Positions 33,539-41,759 of a DNA stretch of 64,000 bases are shown here, piece after piece; position 1 is the first letter of the stretch, and each line of letters opens with the position of its first letter. The position numbers and the translations under genes are program-made. Below the pieces are notes generated by a model. The model was given only the letters and a program-made list of their open reading frames with translations. It did no database searches and was not told where the DNA came from. The stretch is from Microlunatus soli (GTDB lineage: Bacteria > Actinomycetota > Actinomycetes > Propionibacteriales > Propionibacteriaceae). The DNA lies in NCBI RefSeq assembly GCF_900105385.1, contig NZ_LT629772.1, forward strand, positions 1,736,001 to 1,800,000, written 5' to 3'.

Positions 33539-34865
33539 CACGCGCCGCGTCGATCCAGTCGAAGCGGCGATCACCGTATTTCGCGACCCGGACGTCTCCG
33601 GAGCGGGCATGGCCCTCGAAGCGTTCGACCCGGGCCGCGCGGCCGGTCACCTCGCCGAGCATCGCACTGGACCCGGTATCGGTGACCTCCTGATAGGTCA
33701 CGGTCCGCAGGTATTTGCCGACCCACAGCCCGCCGGTGTAGCGAGCAGCCCCGCGGGTCGGCAGCACGTGGTTGGTCCCGATCGTCTTGTCCCCGTAGGA
33801 GACGCAGGTGCCTTCGCCGAGGAACAGCGCGCCGTAGTTGTGCATTGCATCCAGTGCCGCACGCGGCTGCTCGGTCAGGATCTGCACGTGCTCGAAAGCG
33901 AAATCATCGGCCAGCCGATACGCCGTTGCCAGATCGGGCACCAGGTGCACCTGGCCGTGATCACGCCAGGCCGGTTCGGCAAAGTCCTTCGTCGGCATGT
34001 CGGGCAGCAGTCGCTCGATGTGCGCCATGGTCTCGGTCGCCACCTGCTCGGAGGTGGTGATCAACACCGCCGGTGAGTCCGGTCCGTGCTCGGCCTGCGA
34101 CAGCAGGTCGACCGCGACCACGAACGGATCGGCCGCGTCGTCGGCGACGATCAGCACCTCGGTCGGCCCGGCGAACAGATCGATGCCGACCTCGCCGAAC
34201 AGTTGCCGCTTCGCCTCGGCCACGAATGCGTTGCCGGGACCGGCCAGCAGGTCGACCCGCGGAATCGATTCGGTGCCCACAGCGAGTGCGGCGACGGCTT
34301 GGACACCGCCGAGCAGATAGATCTCATCGGCACCTGCCAGGTGCATCGCCGCGATCGTCGCATCGGGCACCTCGCCCCGGATCGGCGGCGTGGCAGCGGC
34401 GACCCGCGGGACACCGGCGACCTTGGCGGTCACGATCGTCATGTGTGCCGACGCGAGCAGCGGGTAACGTCCGCCGGGAACGTAGGCGCCGCTGGCCGCG
34501 ACCGGAACATTGCGCTGGCCGAGCCGGACGCCGGGGAAGGTCTCCATCTCGAAGTCGGTCAGCGATGCGAGTTGCCGTTCGGCCATCCCGCGGACCTGCT
34601 CCTGGACGAAGGTGATGTCGTCGATCACCTGCTGCGGCAACCGACCGATCGCCGCCGCGATCTCCGCATCGCTCATCCGGAACGATTCCGGCTGCCAGTG
34701 GTCGAACCGCTCGGAATACTCGCGAACCGCGACGTCGCCGCGGTCGCGGATGTCGGCGATGACCGCCTCGACCGTACGCCGTACATCGGGATCGGTGGCC
34801 CGATCACGATCCGCGGTCGGCGCCTTGAGCACCCGAGAGGTGGCTGTTGTCGATGGTGCTGTCAC
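33534..34865 (-). CDS. Histidinol dehydrogenase-like protein (HpsN/sulfopropanediol 3-dehydrogenase-like)
   Basis: The HisD fold is clear over 443 residues: GAYVPGGRYPL, LAGPGNAFVAEAKRQLFG, zinc-binding QAEHGPDS, GDKTIGTNHVLPTRGAA, and a C-terminal EGHARSGDVRVAKYG. HisD oxidises an alcohol to a carboxylate in two NAD-dependent steps. No his genes are nearby. The short EGHAR-x-x-D-x-R-x-AKYG ending is, as I recall, the pattern of catabolic paralogues such as HpsN, which turns (R)-2,3-dihydroxypropane-1-sulfonate into sulfolactate. The coupled SDR and the divergent LacI regulator support catabolism. GTG start with GGAGGAG upstream. The precise substrate is inference. Confidence 0.85.
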   Translation of the reverse strand: MTAPSTTATSRVLKAPTADRDRATDPDVRRTVEAVIADIRDRGDVAVREYSERFDHWQPESFRMSDAEIAAAIGRLPQQVIDDITFVQEQVRGMAERQLASLTDFEMETFPGVRLGQRNVPVAASGAYVPGGRYPLLASAHMTIVTAKVAGVPRVAAATPPIRGEVPDATIAAMHLAGADEIYLLGGVQAVAALAVGTESIPRVDLLAGPGNAFVAEAKRQLFGEVGIDLFAGPTEVLIVADDAADPFVVAVDLLSQAEHGPDSPAVLITTSEQVATETMAHIERLLPDMPTKDFAEPAWRDHGQVHLVPDLATAYRLADDFAFEHVQILTEQPRAALDAMHNYGALFLGEGTCVSYGDKTIGTNHVLPTRGAARYTGGLWVGKYLRTVTYQEVTDTGSSAMLGEVTGRAARVERFEGHARSGDVRVAKYGDRRFDWIDAARG

Positions 34866-34904
34866 TGCGGATTCTCCTCCAGAGTCGAGCCGATGCTCGG
34901 TATA

Positions 34905-34916
34905 GTATACGTATAC
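34905..34916. promoter_or_regulatory. LacI-type operator between the HisD-like and lacI genes
   Basis: GTATACGTATAC is a perfect 12-bp palindrome. It overlaps a TATACT hexamer (34904-34909 on the minus strand), the likely -10 box of the HisD-like gene. The adjacent LacI regulator is the obvious ligand. Confidence 0.75.
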
Positions 34917-34998
34917 AGACCTGCCGTCGAGAGCCCCGGAACGGACCGCGCACTACGCCCGTGCCGACCGGCTAACCTCATCGCAGGAAGGAGCCGCC

Positions 34999-35982
34999 AT
35001 GGTCACCAGCCGGGATGTCGCCCGCGCCGCCGGAGTGTCCCAAGCAACCGTGTCGCGGGTGCTCACCTCCGCCAACCCGGTCTCGGCCGAGCTCCGCGAA
35101 CGCGTACTGGCGGCGGTCGACCTGGTCGGCTACGTCCCGCATGCCGCTGCCCGGACCATGAAGACCGGACGGACCGGTGCGATCGGCGCCGTCGTCGACG
35201 ATCTGGCGAGCAACCCGTTCTATCCCGAACTGCTGCAAGAGTTGAGCGACGCCTTCGATGATCTCGGCCAACGTCTGACGGTCTGGACCGCGGGGAGCCG
35301 CAGCGACGCTGCGATCCGATCACTGCGCCAGGGCCTGGTCGACGGCGTGGTGTTCACCACGGTCACCCCGACCTCGACCGAGTTCGCCAGTGCCGTCGAC
35401 AGCCGTCTCCCCCTGGTCCTGATCAATCGGACCTTGGACGATGTCGACTGCGATCAGATCTCCACCGACAACGTCGCCGGCGGCGCCCTGGTCGCGGACC
35501 GTTTCGCCGCGGCCGGCCGACGTCCGGCCTTCATCGGCGGGCCGGCCGACGCCAGCACCTCACGACAGCGGCTGACCGGCTTCCGTGCCCGTCTGACCGA
35601 GCTCGGTGCCGCACTCCCGCCGGCCCCCTGGGAGATCGGCGACTACACCCACGACAGCGCCTATCGGGCGATGCAGAGGATCATCGCCGAGGACGCGGCC
35701 GACGCGGTGTTCTGCGCCAACGACGTGGTAGCGGTCGGTGCGTTGGATGCGGCGCGCGAGGTCGGTGCCCGGGTGCCGGACGACCTGTGGATCATCGGCT
35801 ACGACGACATCGCGCTCGCGTCCTGGACGTCGATCGACCTCAGCACCGTCCGGCAGGATGCCCGCCGGATGGCGCGGGACGGGGCCCGGATGCTGCTGGA
35901 ACGGATCCGGAGCCCCTCCAGCCCGGTGCAGCACGTCCGGCTGGAACCCGAACTCGTTACTCGTGGCACCAGTGGCCGCTGA
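34999..35982 (+). CDS. LacI family transcriptional regulator
   Basis: Residues 3-55 form the LacI HTH and hinge (SRDVARAAGVSQATVSRVL, then GYVPHAAARTMKTGRT). The rest is a periplasmic-binding-protein-like ligand domain (FIGGPADASTSRQRLTGF, VFCANDVVAVGALDAAREVG and the IIGYDDIALASW signature). AGGAAGGAG precedes the ATG. It is divergent from the HisD-like/SDR operon and should repress it until the substrate or an intermediate binds. Confidence 0.93.
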   Translation: MVTSRDVARAAGVSQATVSRVLTSANPVSAELRERVLAAVDLVGYVPHAAARTMKTGRTGAIGAVVDDLASNPFYPELLQELSDAFDDLGQRLTVWTAGSRSDAAIRSLRQGLVDGVVFTTVTPTSTEFASAVDSRLPLVLINRTLDDVDCDQISTDNVAGGALVADRFAAAGRRPAFIGGPADASTSRQRLTGFRARLTELGAALPPAPWEIGDYTHDSAYRAMQRIIAEDAADAVFCANDVVAVGALDAAREVGARVPDDLWIIGYDDIALASWTSIDLSTVRQDARRMARDGARMLLERIRSPSSPVQHVRLEPELVTRGTSGR

Positions 35983-36013
35983 CCGACTCGTCTCCCCGGG
36001 CTGCCCGGACGGG

Positions 36014-36733
36014 TCAATCGCCGATCACTTCGGCAAGATCAAGTACGCAGGCGATCAGGGTGGCGACGCTGCCGTCGGGCTGCCGTTCATCGAACCAGAT
36101 TCCCTGCCGGAATCCGACCTTGGCCACCGTACGCAGGGATCCCGTGTTGCGATGATCCGGCGCCACCACCACCGAACGAGCGGCCGGCCGGGTCGCCGGC
36201 AGCAACTGCAGCCATGACCAGAGCATCCGTGTCCCGAGTCCGCGTCCGAGAAAACTGGGTTCCCCGATCAGATAGTCGCCGCCGACCGCGGAGGGGTCCG
36301 GAGCCGGTGTGATCGCGCCCGGCTGATCGGCGATCACATAGTCCTGCAGCAGGCCGATCGACCTCCCGTTGACCTCGACCACCGACATCCGGACTGCATC
36401 GGGATCATCGATCCGCGGCCGGTAGTGCTGCTCGATCGACTCCTTCGTCGGCTCCGGCCCGGGGAACCAGCGTCGTACGTGATCGGCCCGGCGCCAGCGC
36501 AGCACGTCCGGCAGGTCGCCGGCGGTCATCGGCCGGAGCAGCACTCCAAGATCGTCATCGACCTGGAACCGCTTGACCGCACCGGACAGGTCGACCGCTA
36601 CCGGCTCGCCCGCACCCGGTGCGACCAGTCGGCGGGCCGCCGCCAGCCAGCTCTCCGGCCGGCAGTCGTCGGCCGGACCGGCCGGCTCGGTCGATCGTGT
36701 CCCGTCCTGCTGCCGGACAGTGACTGTCGTCAT
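36014..36733 (-). CDS. GNAT acetyltransferase (IucB/aminoglycoside 6'-acetyltransferase-like)
   Basis: The 239-residue protein has an approximately 70-residue extension followed by an Acetyltransf_8 type GNAT domain: LLRPMTAGDLPDVLRWRRAD, RWFPGPEP, IGLLQDYVI, DYLIGEPSFLGRGLGTRMLW (acyl-CoA loop) and VVAPDHRNTGSLRTVAKVGF. Members acetylate aminoglycosides or hydroxylysine in siderophore synthesis. No siderophore synthesis genes are adjacent. The ATG at 36733 (MTTVTVRQQ) is taken as start. It converges with the lacI gene. Confidence 0.85.
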   Translation of the reverse strand: MTTVTVRQQDGTRSTEPAGPADDCRPESWLAAARRLVAPGAGEPVAVDLSGAVKRFQVDDDLGVLLRPMTAGDLPDVLRWRRADHVRRWFPGPEPTKESIEQHYRPRIDDPDAVRMSVVEVNGRSIGLLQDYVIADQPGAITPAPDPSAVGGDYLIGEPSFLGRGLGTRMLWSWLQLLPATRPAARSVVVAPDHRNTGSLRTVAKVGFRQGIWFDERQPDGSVATLIACVLDLAEVIGD

Positions 36734-37014
36734 GGCTACCCGTTCCGCGGCCCGGCCGACCGCGCGGATCGGCGCCGACCGCTCTCGTCGCCGGCTCCAC
36801 CTCGGGCGTCGGTCGGACGCCGTGCAAACCACGACGTCAGCTGCCCGGCCTCCACCCTATTTCGGGCGCAGCGCGCCGGCGAGCCTGCCCAACGTGCGGC
36901 CGGGCCGCCCCCGCCGATCAATCCGCCGGTGAAGTCACGACACCGACGGCCGAATCGTTCGTCGCGGCGGGGCCGAGGGTCGGTGCACCCCGGGCGATGT
37001 CATGATCATTGACC

Positions 37015-37935
37015 GTGGCAGGTCCAGCAGCTCGGGATCAGCGTTCAGCCGCGATCTTCACCGAGCATCGCCCTCGGCTGATGGGGATCGCCTATCGGAT
37101 GCTCGGGTCAGTGGCCGACGCCGAGGACGTCGTCCAGGACGCCTACCTGCGTTGGCAGCGGGCGGATCACGATCAGGTCGAGGTACCGGCCGCCTGGCTG
37201 ACGCGGACGGTCACCAACCTCGCGATCAATCTGCTCGGCTCGGCCCCTCGCCGACACGAGGGGTACACCGGGACCTGGCTGCCCGAACCGATCCCGACCG
37301 GCGACGGCCGGCTCGGCCCGCTGGAGACGATCACCGAACGGGAGACGCTGTCGATCGGGTTGCTCCGCCTCCAGGAACTGCTGACGCCTGCCGAACGGGG
37401 CGTCTTCGTGCTGCACGAGGCGTTCGGCTATCGGCATCAGGAGGTCGCCGACCTGCTCGGGCTCACCGAGCAGGCCAGTCGGCAGCTCCTCAGTCGAGCG
37501 CGAAAGAAGCTGGCCGCAGATCCGCTGGCGCCGGCCCGTCCGGTGCCGGATGTCGATCATGAACGGCTGGTCCGCAGCTTCCTCGATGCGGTGCTGGACG
37601 GCGAGCTCGACCCGCTGCGCCGACTGCTGGCCGACGATGTCGAGTCGTGGGCAGACGGCGGCGGCCGAGTAACCGCCGCGCGACGGCCCGTCCGCGGCAG
37701 CGACAACGTCGCGCGCTATTGGTCCGGTCTCACCGGGCGGCCGGAGGCGGCGGGAGTCGAACTGATCGTCGTCGAGCTCAACGGACGCCCTGCCCTGCTG
37801 GCGCGAGCCCGCGGCGAAGCTCTGGCCACCTTGTCCTTCGAGATCGATGCAGCCGGCATCCGCCGACTCTGGCTGATGGTCAATCCCGACAAACTCGGTC
37901 ACCTCACCGCCCTCGGGTCCGCACCCGTGGTGTGA
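37015..37935 (+). CDS. ECF41-family RNA polymerase sigma factor (SigJ-like) with SnoaL-like C-terminal domain
   Basis: Sigma region 2 (FTEHRPRLMGIAYRMLGSVA, then AEDVVQDAYLRW) and region 4 (GVFVLHEAFGYRHQEVADLL) are followed by an approximately 100-residue SnoaL-like domain with the ECF41 hallmarks WADGGGRV and, near the end, NPDKL. In ECF41 factors this fused domain, not an anti-sigma factor, controls activity. The start is uncertain (GTG 37015 or TTG 37009); neither has a clear ribosome site. The next gene is a flavin oxidoreductase, which fits the known association of ECF41 factors with carboxymuconolactone decarboxylase, oxidoreductase or epimerase genes. Confidence 0.92.
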   Translation: MAGPAARDQRSAAIFTEHRPRLMGIAYRMLGSVADAEDVVQDAYLRWQRADHDQVEVPAAWLTRTVTNLAINLLGSAPRRHEGYTGTWLPEPIPTGDGRLGPLETITERETLSIGLLRLQELLTPAERGVFVLHEAFGYRHQEVADLLGLTEQASRQLLSRARKKLAADPLAPARPVPDVDHERLVRSFLDAVLDGELDPLRRLLADDVESWADGGGRVTAARRPVRGSDNVARYWSGLTGRPEAAGVELIVVELNGRPALLARARGEALATLSFEIDAAGIRRLWLMVNPDKLGHLTALGSAPVV

Positions 37936-38034
37936 CCGAGGTCTCGCCGTCCGCCGTCACGTTCTGCCGTGCCGTTCGGTTCAGATTGCGAATGGGAGCA
38001 ACCCGCTCGCGACGGAAACACCGAGGAGCAGCAG

Positions 38035-39324
38035 ATGAACGAATCCGCCACCGATCAGCAGCCCGTGGTGATCATCGGCGCCGGTTACGCCGGGCTGGTG
38101 GCCGCCCGGTCCCTGAGCCGCCGACTGCGCGGACGGATCCCGTTGACCCTGATCAACGACCGGCCGGACTTCGTCGAGCGGGTCCGTCTGCACCAGTACG
38201 CCACCGGCCGACCGGGCGCCCGGATCAGCCTGGCCGACGCAGCACCCAGGGCCGAGGTGATCATCGGTCGGGTGACCGCGATCCATCGCGCGGAGCGGTT
38301 GGTCGAACTCGCCGACGGCCGCACGATCGGCTACCAGCGACTGCTGTACGCCCTGGGCAGTTCCGGCGCGACCGCCATCGACGGCGCGGACTCCGTGTCG
38401 TCGCCCGGTGCAGCGGACGTTCTCCGCGTCAGACTGGCGGCGTTGCCGGCCGGGCACAGCGTCGCCGTGGTCGGTGCCGGGCTGACCGGTCTGGAAGCCG
38501 CGTCCGAGATCGCCGAGACCCGGCCGGACCTGTCGGTCGCGCTGATCACCGCGGACCGGTTGGGTGACGGACTGAGCCCGATGGCGCGCCGGCATCTGGG
38601 CCGCGCCGTGAACCGACTCGAGATCGCCCTTCATCAGCAGACGACGGTGACCGGGTGGGCGAGCGCGACCGTGCAGGCCGTCGACCGGACAGCCGCGGAA
38701 CGGTCGATCCCGGCAGATCTTGTGGTCTGGGCGGCCGGATTCACCGTCAGCCCGATCGCGGCCGAGGCCGGGCTCGCCGTGGATGATCATGGTCGGGTAC
38801 GGGTCGATACGCAGCTGCGTTCGATCACCGATCCACGGATCTGGGTGATCGGCGACGCCGCTGCCGCACCGACCGTCGGCGGCGATGTCAGCCGGATGAG
38901 CTGTCAAGCTGCTGTTCCGATGGCCTGGCACGCAGCGGCAGCCGTCGTCGCGCAGCTCGACGGCCGCCGGCCAGCGCGGCATCGTTCCCGTTTCGTCTGG
39001 CAGAACATCGGCCTCGGTCGGCATGACGCTGTCACCCAGTTCACCCATGCCGACGACTCACCCCGGTCGTTCGTGCTGACCGGACGACCGGCTGCACTGC
39101 TCAAGGAGTTGATCAGCTACGGCGTCGCCTGGTTGGCCACCGGACGCCGACCACGACGCGAGACGTTCCGGGGCGGAGAGGGCCGTGTCGAGATGATCAG
39201 GGACAATGGCCGTCATGTCGACGACGAGGTTGCGGCGTTCGACGGAGCCGGACTGGGATCTGGTTCGTCGGCGGGTCGAGCAACAGACCTGGGCCACGAA
39301 GATCATCTCCACGGTCCACGATGA
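38035..39324 (+). CDS. FAD-dependent NAD(P)H oxidoreductase (NDH-2-like), probable ECF41 target
   Basis: Two dinucleotide-binding motifs are present: VVIIGAGYAGLVAARSLSRR at the N-terminus for FAD and SVAVVGAGLTGLEAASEIAE in the middle for NAD(P)H, plus a VWVIGDAAAAPTVGG FAD-contact motif. The family moves electrons from NAD(P)H to quinones or other acceptors. GAGGAGCAGCAG precedes the ATG. The C-terminal about 40 residues overlap the next gene by 119 bases and look unlike the family, so the annotated end may be an extended read-through of an older, shorter tail. Confidence 0.87.
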   Translation: MNESATDQQPVVIIGAGYAGLVAARSLSRRLRGRIPLTLINDRPDFVERVRLHQYATGRPGARISLADAAPRAEVIIGRVTAIHRAERLVELADGRTIGYQRLLYALGSSGATAIDGADSVSSPGAADVLRVRLAALPAGHSVAVVGAGLTGLEAASEIAETRPDLSVALITADRLGDGLSPMARRHLGRAVNRLEIALHQQTTVTGWASATVQAVDRTAAERSIPADLVVWAAGFTVSPIAAEAGLAVDDHGRVRVDTQLRSITDPRIWVIGDAAAAPTVGGDVSRMSCQAAVPMAWHAAAAVVAQLDGRRPARHRSRFVWQNIGLGRHDAVTQFTHADDSPRSFVLTGRPAALLKELISYGVAWLATGRRPRRETFRGGEGRVEMIRDNGRHVDDEVAAFDGAGLGSGSSAGRATDLGHEDHLHGPR

Positions 39325-41038
39325 GACCGAGGAGTGGCGCCGGCAACTCCGGATCCCCGGACCGGAGCGGCAGAGTGCCTGGACCCACTTCTACTACTGC
39401 GACGACGACGGGGAGCGGCTGACCTTCGACCCGCGGCAGCCGAACGAGCATCGCTGCCCGGCCTGCGATCGGGTGTACAGCGGCGACCCCAAGGACGGTT
39501 CGTGGCGGACGCTGATGCACAACCAGGCCGCAGCGCAGGCCCAACGCGACGCAGTGATCATGCGAGTCGCGCCCGGCACCGATCAGGCCGCGGCGGCACG
39601 GGCAGAGCTCGAGATGATCATCACCGGCTACGGTGAGCACTACACCGAGTACGTGGAGCACGGCGGGCATGCCGGCATCGGCAAGGTGTTGCCGCAATGC
39701 CTGGACGAGGCGATCTGGGCGATCGGGCTGCTCCGGGCCACCCGCTGGACCGCCGATCAGCTCGACGGTCGTGCGCTGGCAGCCGCCGATCTGCTCGCCC
39801 GCGGGGTCAACGATCTGCTCCAACCCCAGGTCGGAGCGATCCACAACATCCATTGCTGGATGCTCGCAGCGCTCGCCGAATGCGCGAACCGGCTCGACGA
39901 TCCCGAGGTGCTCGATTTCACGTGCGGCTCGCAGTTCGGCGCGATCGCCCAACTGCGACAGGGATTTCGGGCCGACGGCCTGTGGTTCGAGATCAATCCG
40001 CACTATCACTACTACACGGTCTCTGCCCTGCTCGCCTGGCTGGAAGCGGTCGGTGCCGATCAGGTCGATCCCGCCGTCGGTGAGATCCTCGGCCGGGCGA
40101 TGGAGGCGCCGCCTCGGCTTGCCTACTCCGACGGCCTGCTGCCCGCCTACGGCGACGGCTGGGCCGACGCCCGGGTGTCACGCTTCGCCGGTGTTGCCGA
40201 GACGGCAAGCCGCCTGCTGCCCGACCGAAGCGTCGCGCTGGCCGACTATTACGTCGAGGGTCAGGAACGCGATTCGCTGCCGGCGTTGCTGTTCGGACCC
40301 GATCACGTGCCGACCATGTCGCCGCACGCGACAACGTCGTTCTGCTGGGCCGATGCCGGGATCGCGGTGCTCCGCTCCGCCGACGCCCGGATCGCTCTGC
40401 GATCGGGTCCGCACGCCGGTGGTCATGATCATCGCGACAAGCTGGCCGTCGACGTGGAGACCGCTACCGGTTGGCGCAGTCTCGATCTGGGCACCAGCGG
40501 CTACGGTGCCGAATTCACGGTCTGGTTGCGTTCGCCGGCGGCGCACAGCACGGTCTTCATCGGCGGCGGACCACAACCTGCCTGCAACGGCCGGATCAGT
40601 GAATTCGACGCCGGCCGCGCGGTCGGCGAGGTCGGCTGGGACGGACACCGGCTGCGACGGGAGATCACGCTGACCGAGGGCGGCTGGACCGATGCGGTCA
40701 GCGTGGAACTGGACGGCGAGGACGAGATCAGTTGGCTGCTGCACGGCGACGGAACGGTCACCACTGACTGCTCGACCGCACCGACGACCGCACCCGAGGC
40801 GCTGTCCGGTCTCGGCATCCCATGGCTGTCGGATATGCACAGCATCGCCGTAGACCATGATCAACTCAATGTCAGCTGGGATGCCCCCGGTGCCCCGAGC
40901 GCGATGATCACCATTCCCCCGGGGTTTGTGGCCTGCACTGCCACGGGAGAAGGCAACCCGTCGGGGTTGCCGCTCGGTACGGTGTTGATCACCGGGCGCG
41001 CGACGACGGCAGAGATCTCTGCTCGGTTCACGGTTTGA
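39206..41038 (+). CDS. Heparinase II/III-family polysaccharide lyase-like protein
   Basis: An N-terminal (alpha/alpha) toroid (about 1-340, with HCWMLAALAECANRL and WFEINPHYHYYTVSALLAWL) is followed by the heparinase II/III beta-sandwich: GPHAGGHDHRDKLAVDV, then LDLGTSGYGAEFTVW and AAHSTVFIGGGPQ. Conserved His and Tyr residues would be the lyase catalytic pair. Such lyases depolymerise uronate-containing glycans. A zinc-like CPACDR segment sits near residue 86. There is no signal peptide, so it should work on imported oligosaccharides. The start overlaps the oxidoreductase gene; the second ATG (39215) is possible. Confidence 0.85.
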   Translation: MAVMSTTRLRRSTEPDWDLVRRRVEQQTWATKIISTVHDETEEWRRQLRIPGPERQSAWTHFYYCDDDGERLTFDPRQPNEHRCPACDRVYSGDPKDGSWRTLMHNQAAAQAQRDAVIMRVAPGTDQAAAARAELEMIITGYGEHYTEYVEHGGHAGIGKVLPQCLDEAIWAIGLLRATRWTADQLDGRALAAADLLARGVNDLLQPQVGAIHNIHCWMLAALAECANRLDDPEVLDFTCGSQFGAIAQLRQGFRADGLWFEINPHYHYYTVSALLAWLEAVGADQVDPAVGEILGRAMEAPPRLAYSDGLLPAYGDGWADARVSRFAGVAETASRLLPDRSVALADYYVEGQERDSLPALLFGPDHVPTMSPHATTSFCWADAGIAVLRSADARIALRSGPHAGGHDHRDKLAVDVETATGWRSLDLGTSGYGAEFTVWLRSPAAHSTVFIGGGPQPACNGRISEFDAGRAVGEVGWDGHRLRREITLTEGGWTDAVSVELDGEDEISWLLHGDGTVTTDCSTAPTTAPEALSGLGIPWLSDMHSIAVDHDQLNVSWDAPGAPSAMITIPPGFVACTATGEGNPSGLPLGTVLITGRATTAEISARFTV

Positions 41039-41078
41039 GCATCGGTGCGCGGGCCAGCTTCACGGTCCTTCGACAACC

Positions 41079-41759
41079 TCAGGAACCGTCGAGCTGTCCG
41101 GCCAGCAGGGCGAGTTGGGTGCGGTTGGTGCAATCCAGCTTGGACATCAAACGCGAGACGTGACCCTTCACCGTACTCTCGGCGAGGTACAGCGAGCGGG
41201 CGATGCCGGCGTTGGTCTGGCCCTCGCCGATCAGCCGGAGCACTTCCCGTTCACGGTCCGGAAGTTCGGCCAGCCGCGGGTCGCGGATGGGCGCCGGTGG
41301 CATCGCGGTCAGCTCCAGCAGTCGTGCCGTGGCCTCCGGGGACAACACGTCAGCGCCCTGCGCTGCCGCTCTGACCGCGGCGGTGATCATCTCGACCGGC
41401 GCGGTCTTGACGGTGAACCCGTTCGCTCCGGCCCGAAGGCCGTCCACCAACGCCTGGTCGGAATCGACACTGGTCATCAGCACGACCGCCGGCCGGTCAT
41501 CGGCGTCGTCGCGAGTCAGCTCCCGTGTCGCGTCGACGCCGTTCACGCCGGGCATCCGGACGTCCATCAGGACGACGGCCGGCCGGGTCCGCGTCGCGAC
41601 GTCGACGGCCTCGGCGCCGTCGTTGGCGAGGCCGACGACCCGGAGGTCGGCGGTCGCGTCCAGCACCCCCTGCAGATAGCTGCAGACCAGCGGATCGTCG
41701 TCGGCGATCACTACGCTGATCTCGGTCGGCGGCTCGTTCATCGGTCCATCATCGATCAT
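41079..41759 (-). CDS. NarL/LuxR-type response regulator
   Basis: The receiver domain has the acidic pair (VIADDDP), phospho-acceptor D66 (VVLMDVRMPG) and a conserved Lys (VKTAP). The C-terminal LuxR HTH is LPDREREVLRLIGEGQTNAGIARSL followed by ESTVKGHVSRLMSKL. The ATG at 41759 overlaps the histidine kinase stop as ATGA, which supports this start over the Met at residue 7. It pairs with that kinase; targets are not visible. Confidence 0.93.
   Translation of the reverse strand: MIDDGPMNEPPTEISVVIADDDPLVCSYLQGVLDATADLRVVGLANDGAEAVDVATRTRPAVVLMDVRMPGVNGVDATRELTRDDADDRPAVVLMTSVDSDQALVDGLRAGANGFTVKTAPVEMITAAVRAAAQGADVLSPEATARLLELTAMPPAPIRDPRLAELPDREREVLRLIGEGQTNAGIARSLYLAESTVKGHVSRLMSKLDCTNRTQLALLAGQLDGS

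Noticed and set aside
33534-34865. Histidine biosynthesis (hisD) role for the HisD-like protein
   Set aside because: No other his genes; the coupled SDR, the LacI regulator and the C-terminal pattern point to a catabolic paralogue. Not fully excluded.
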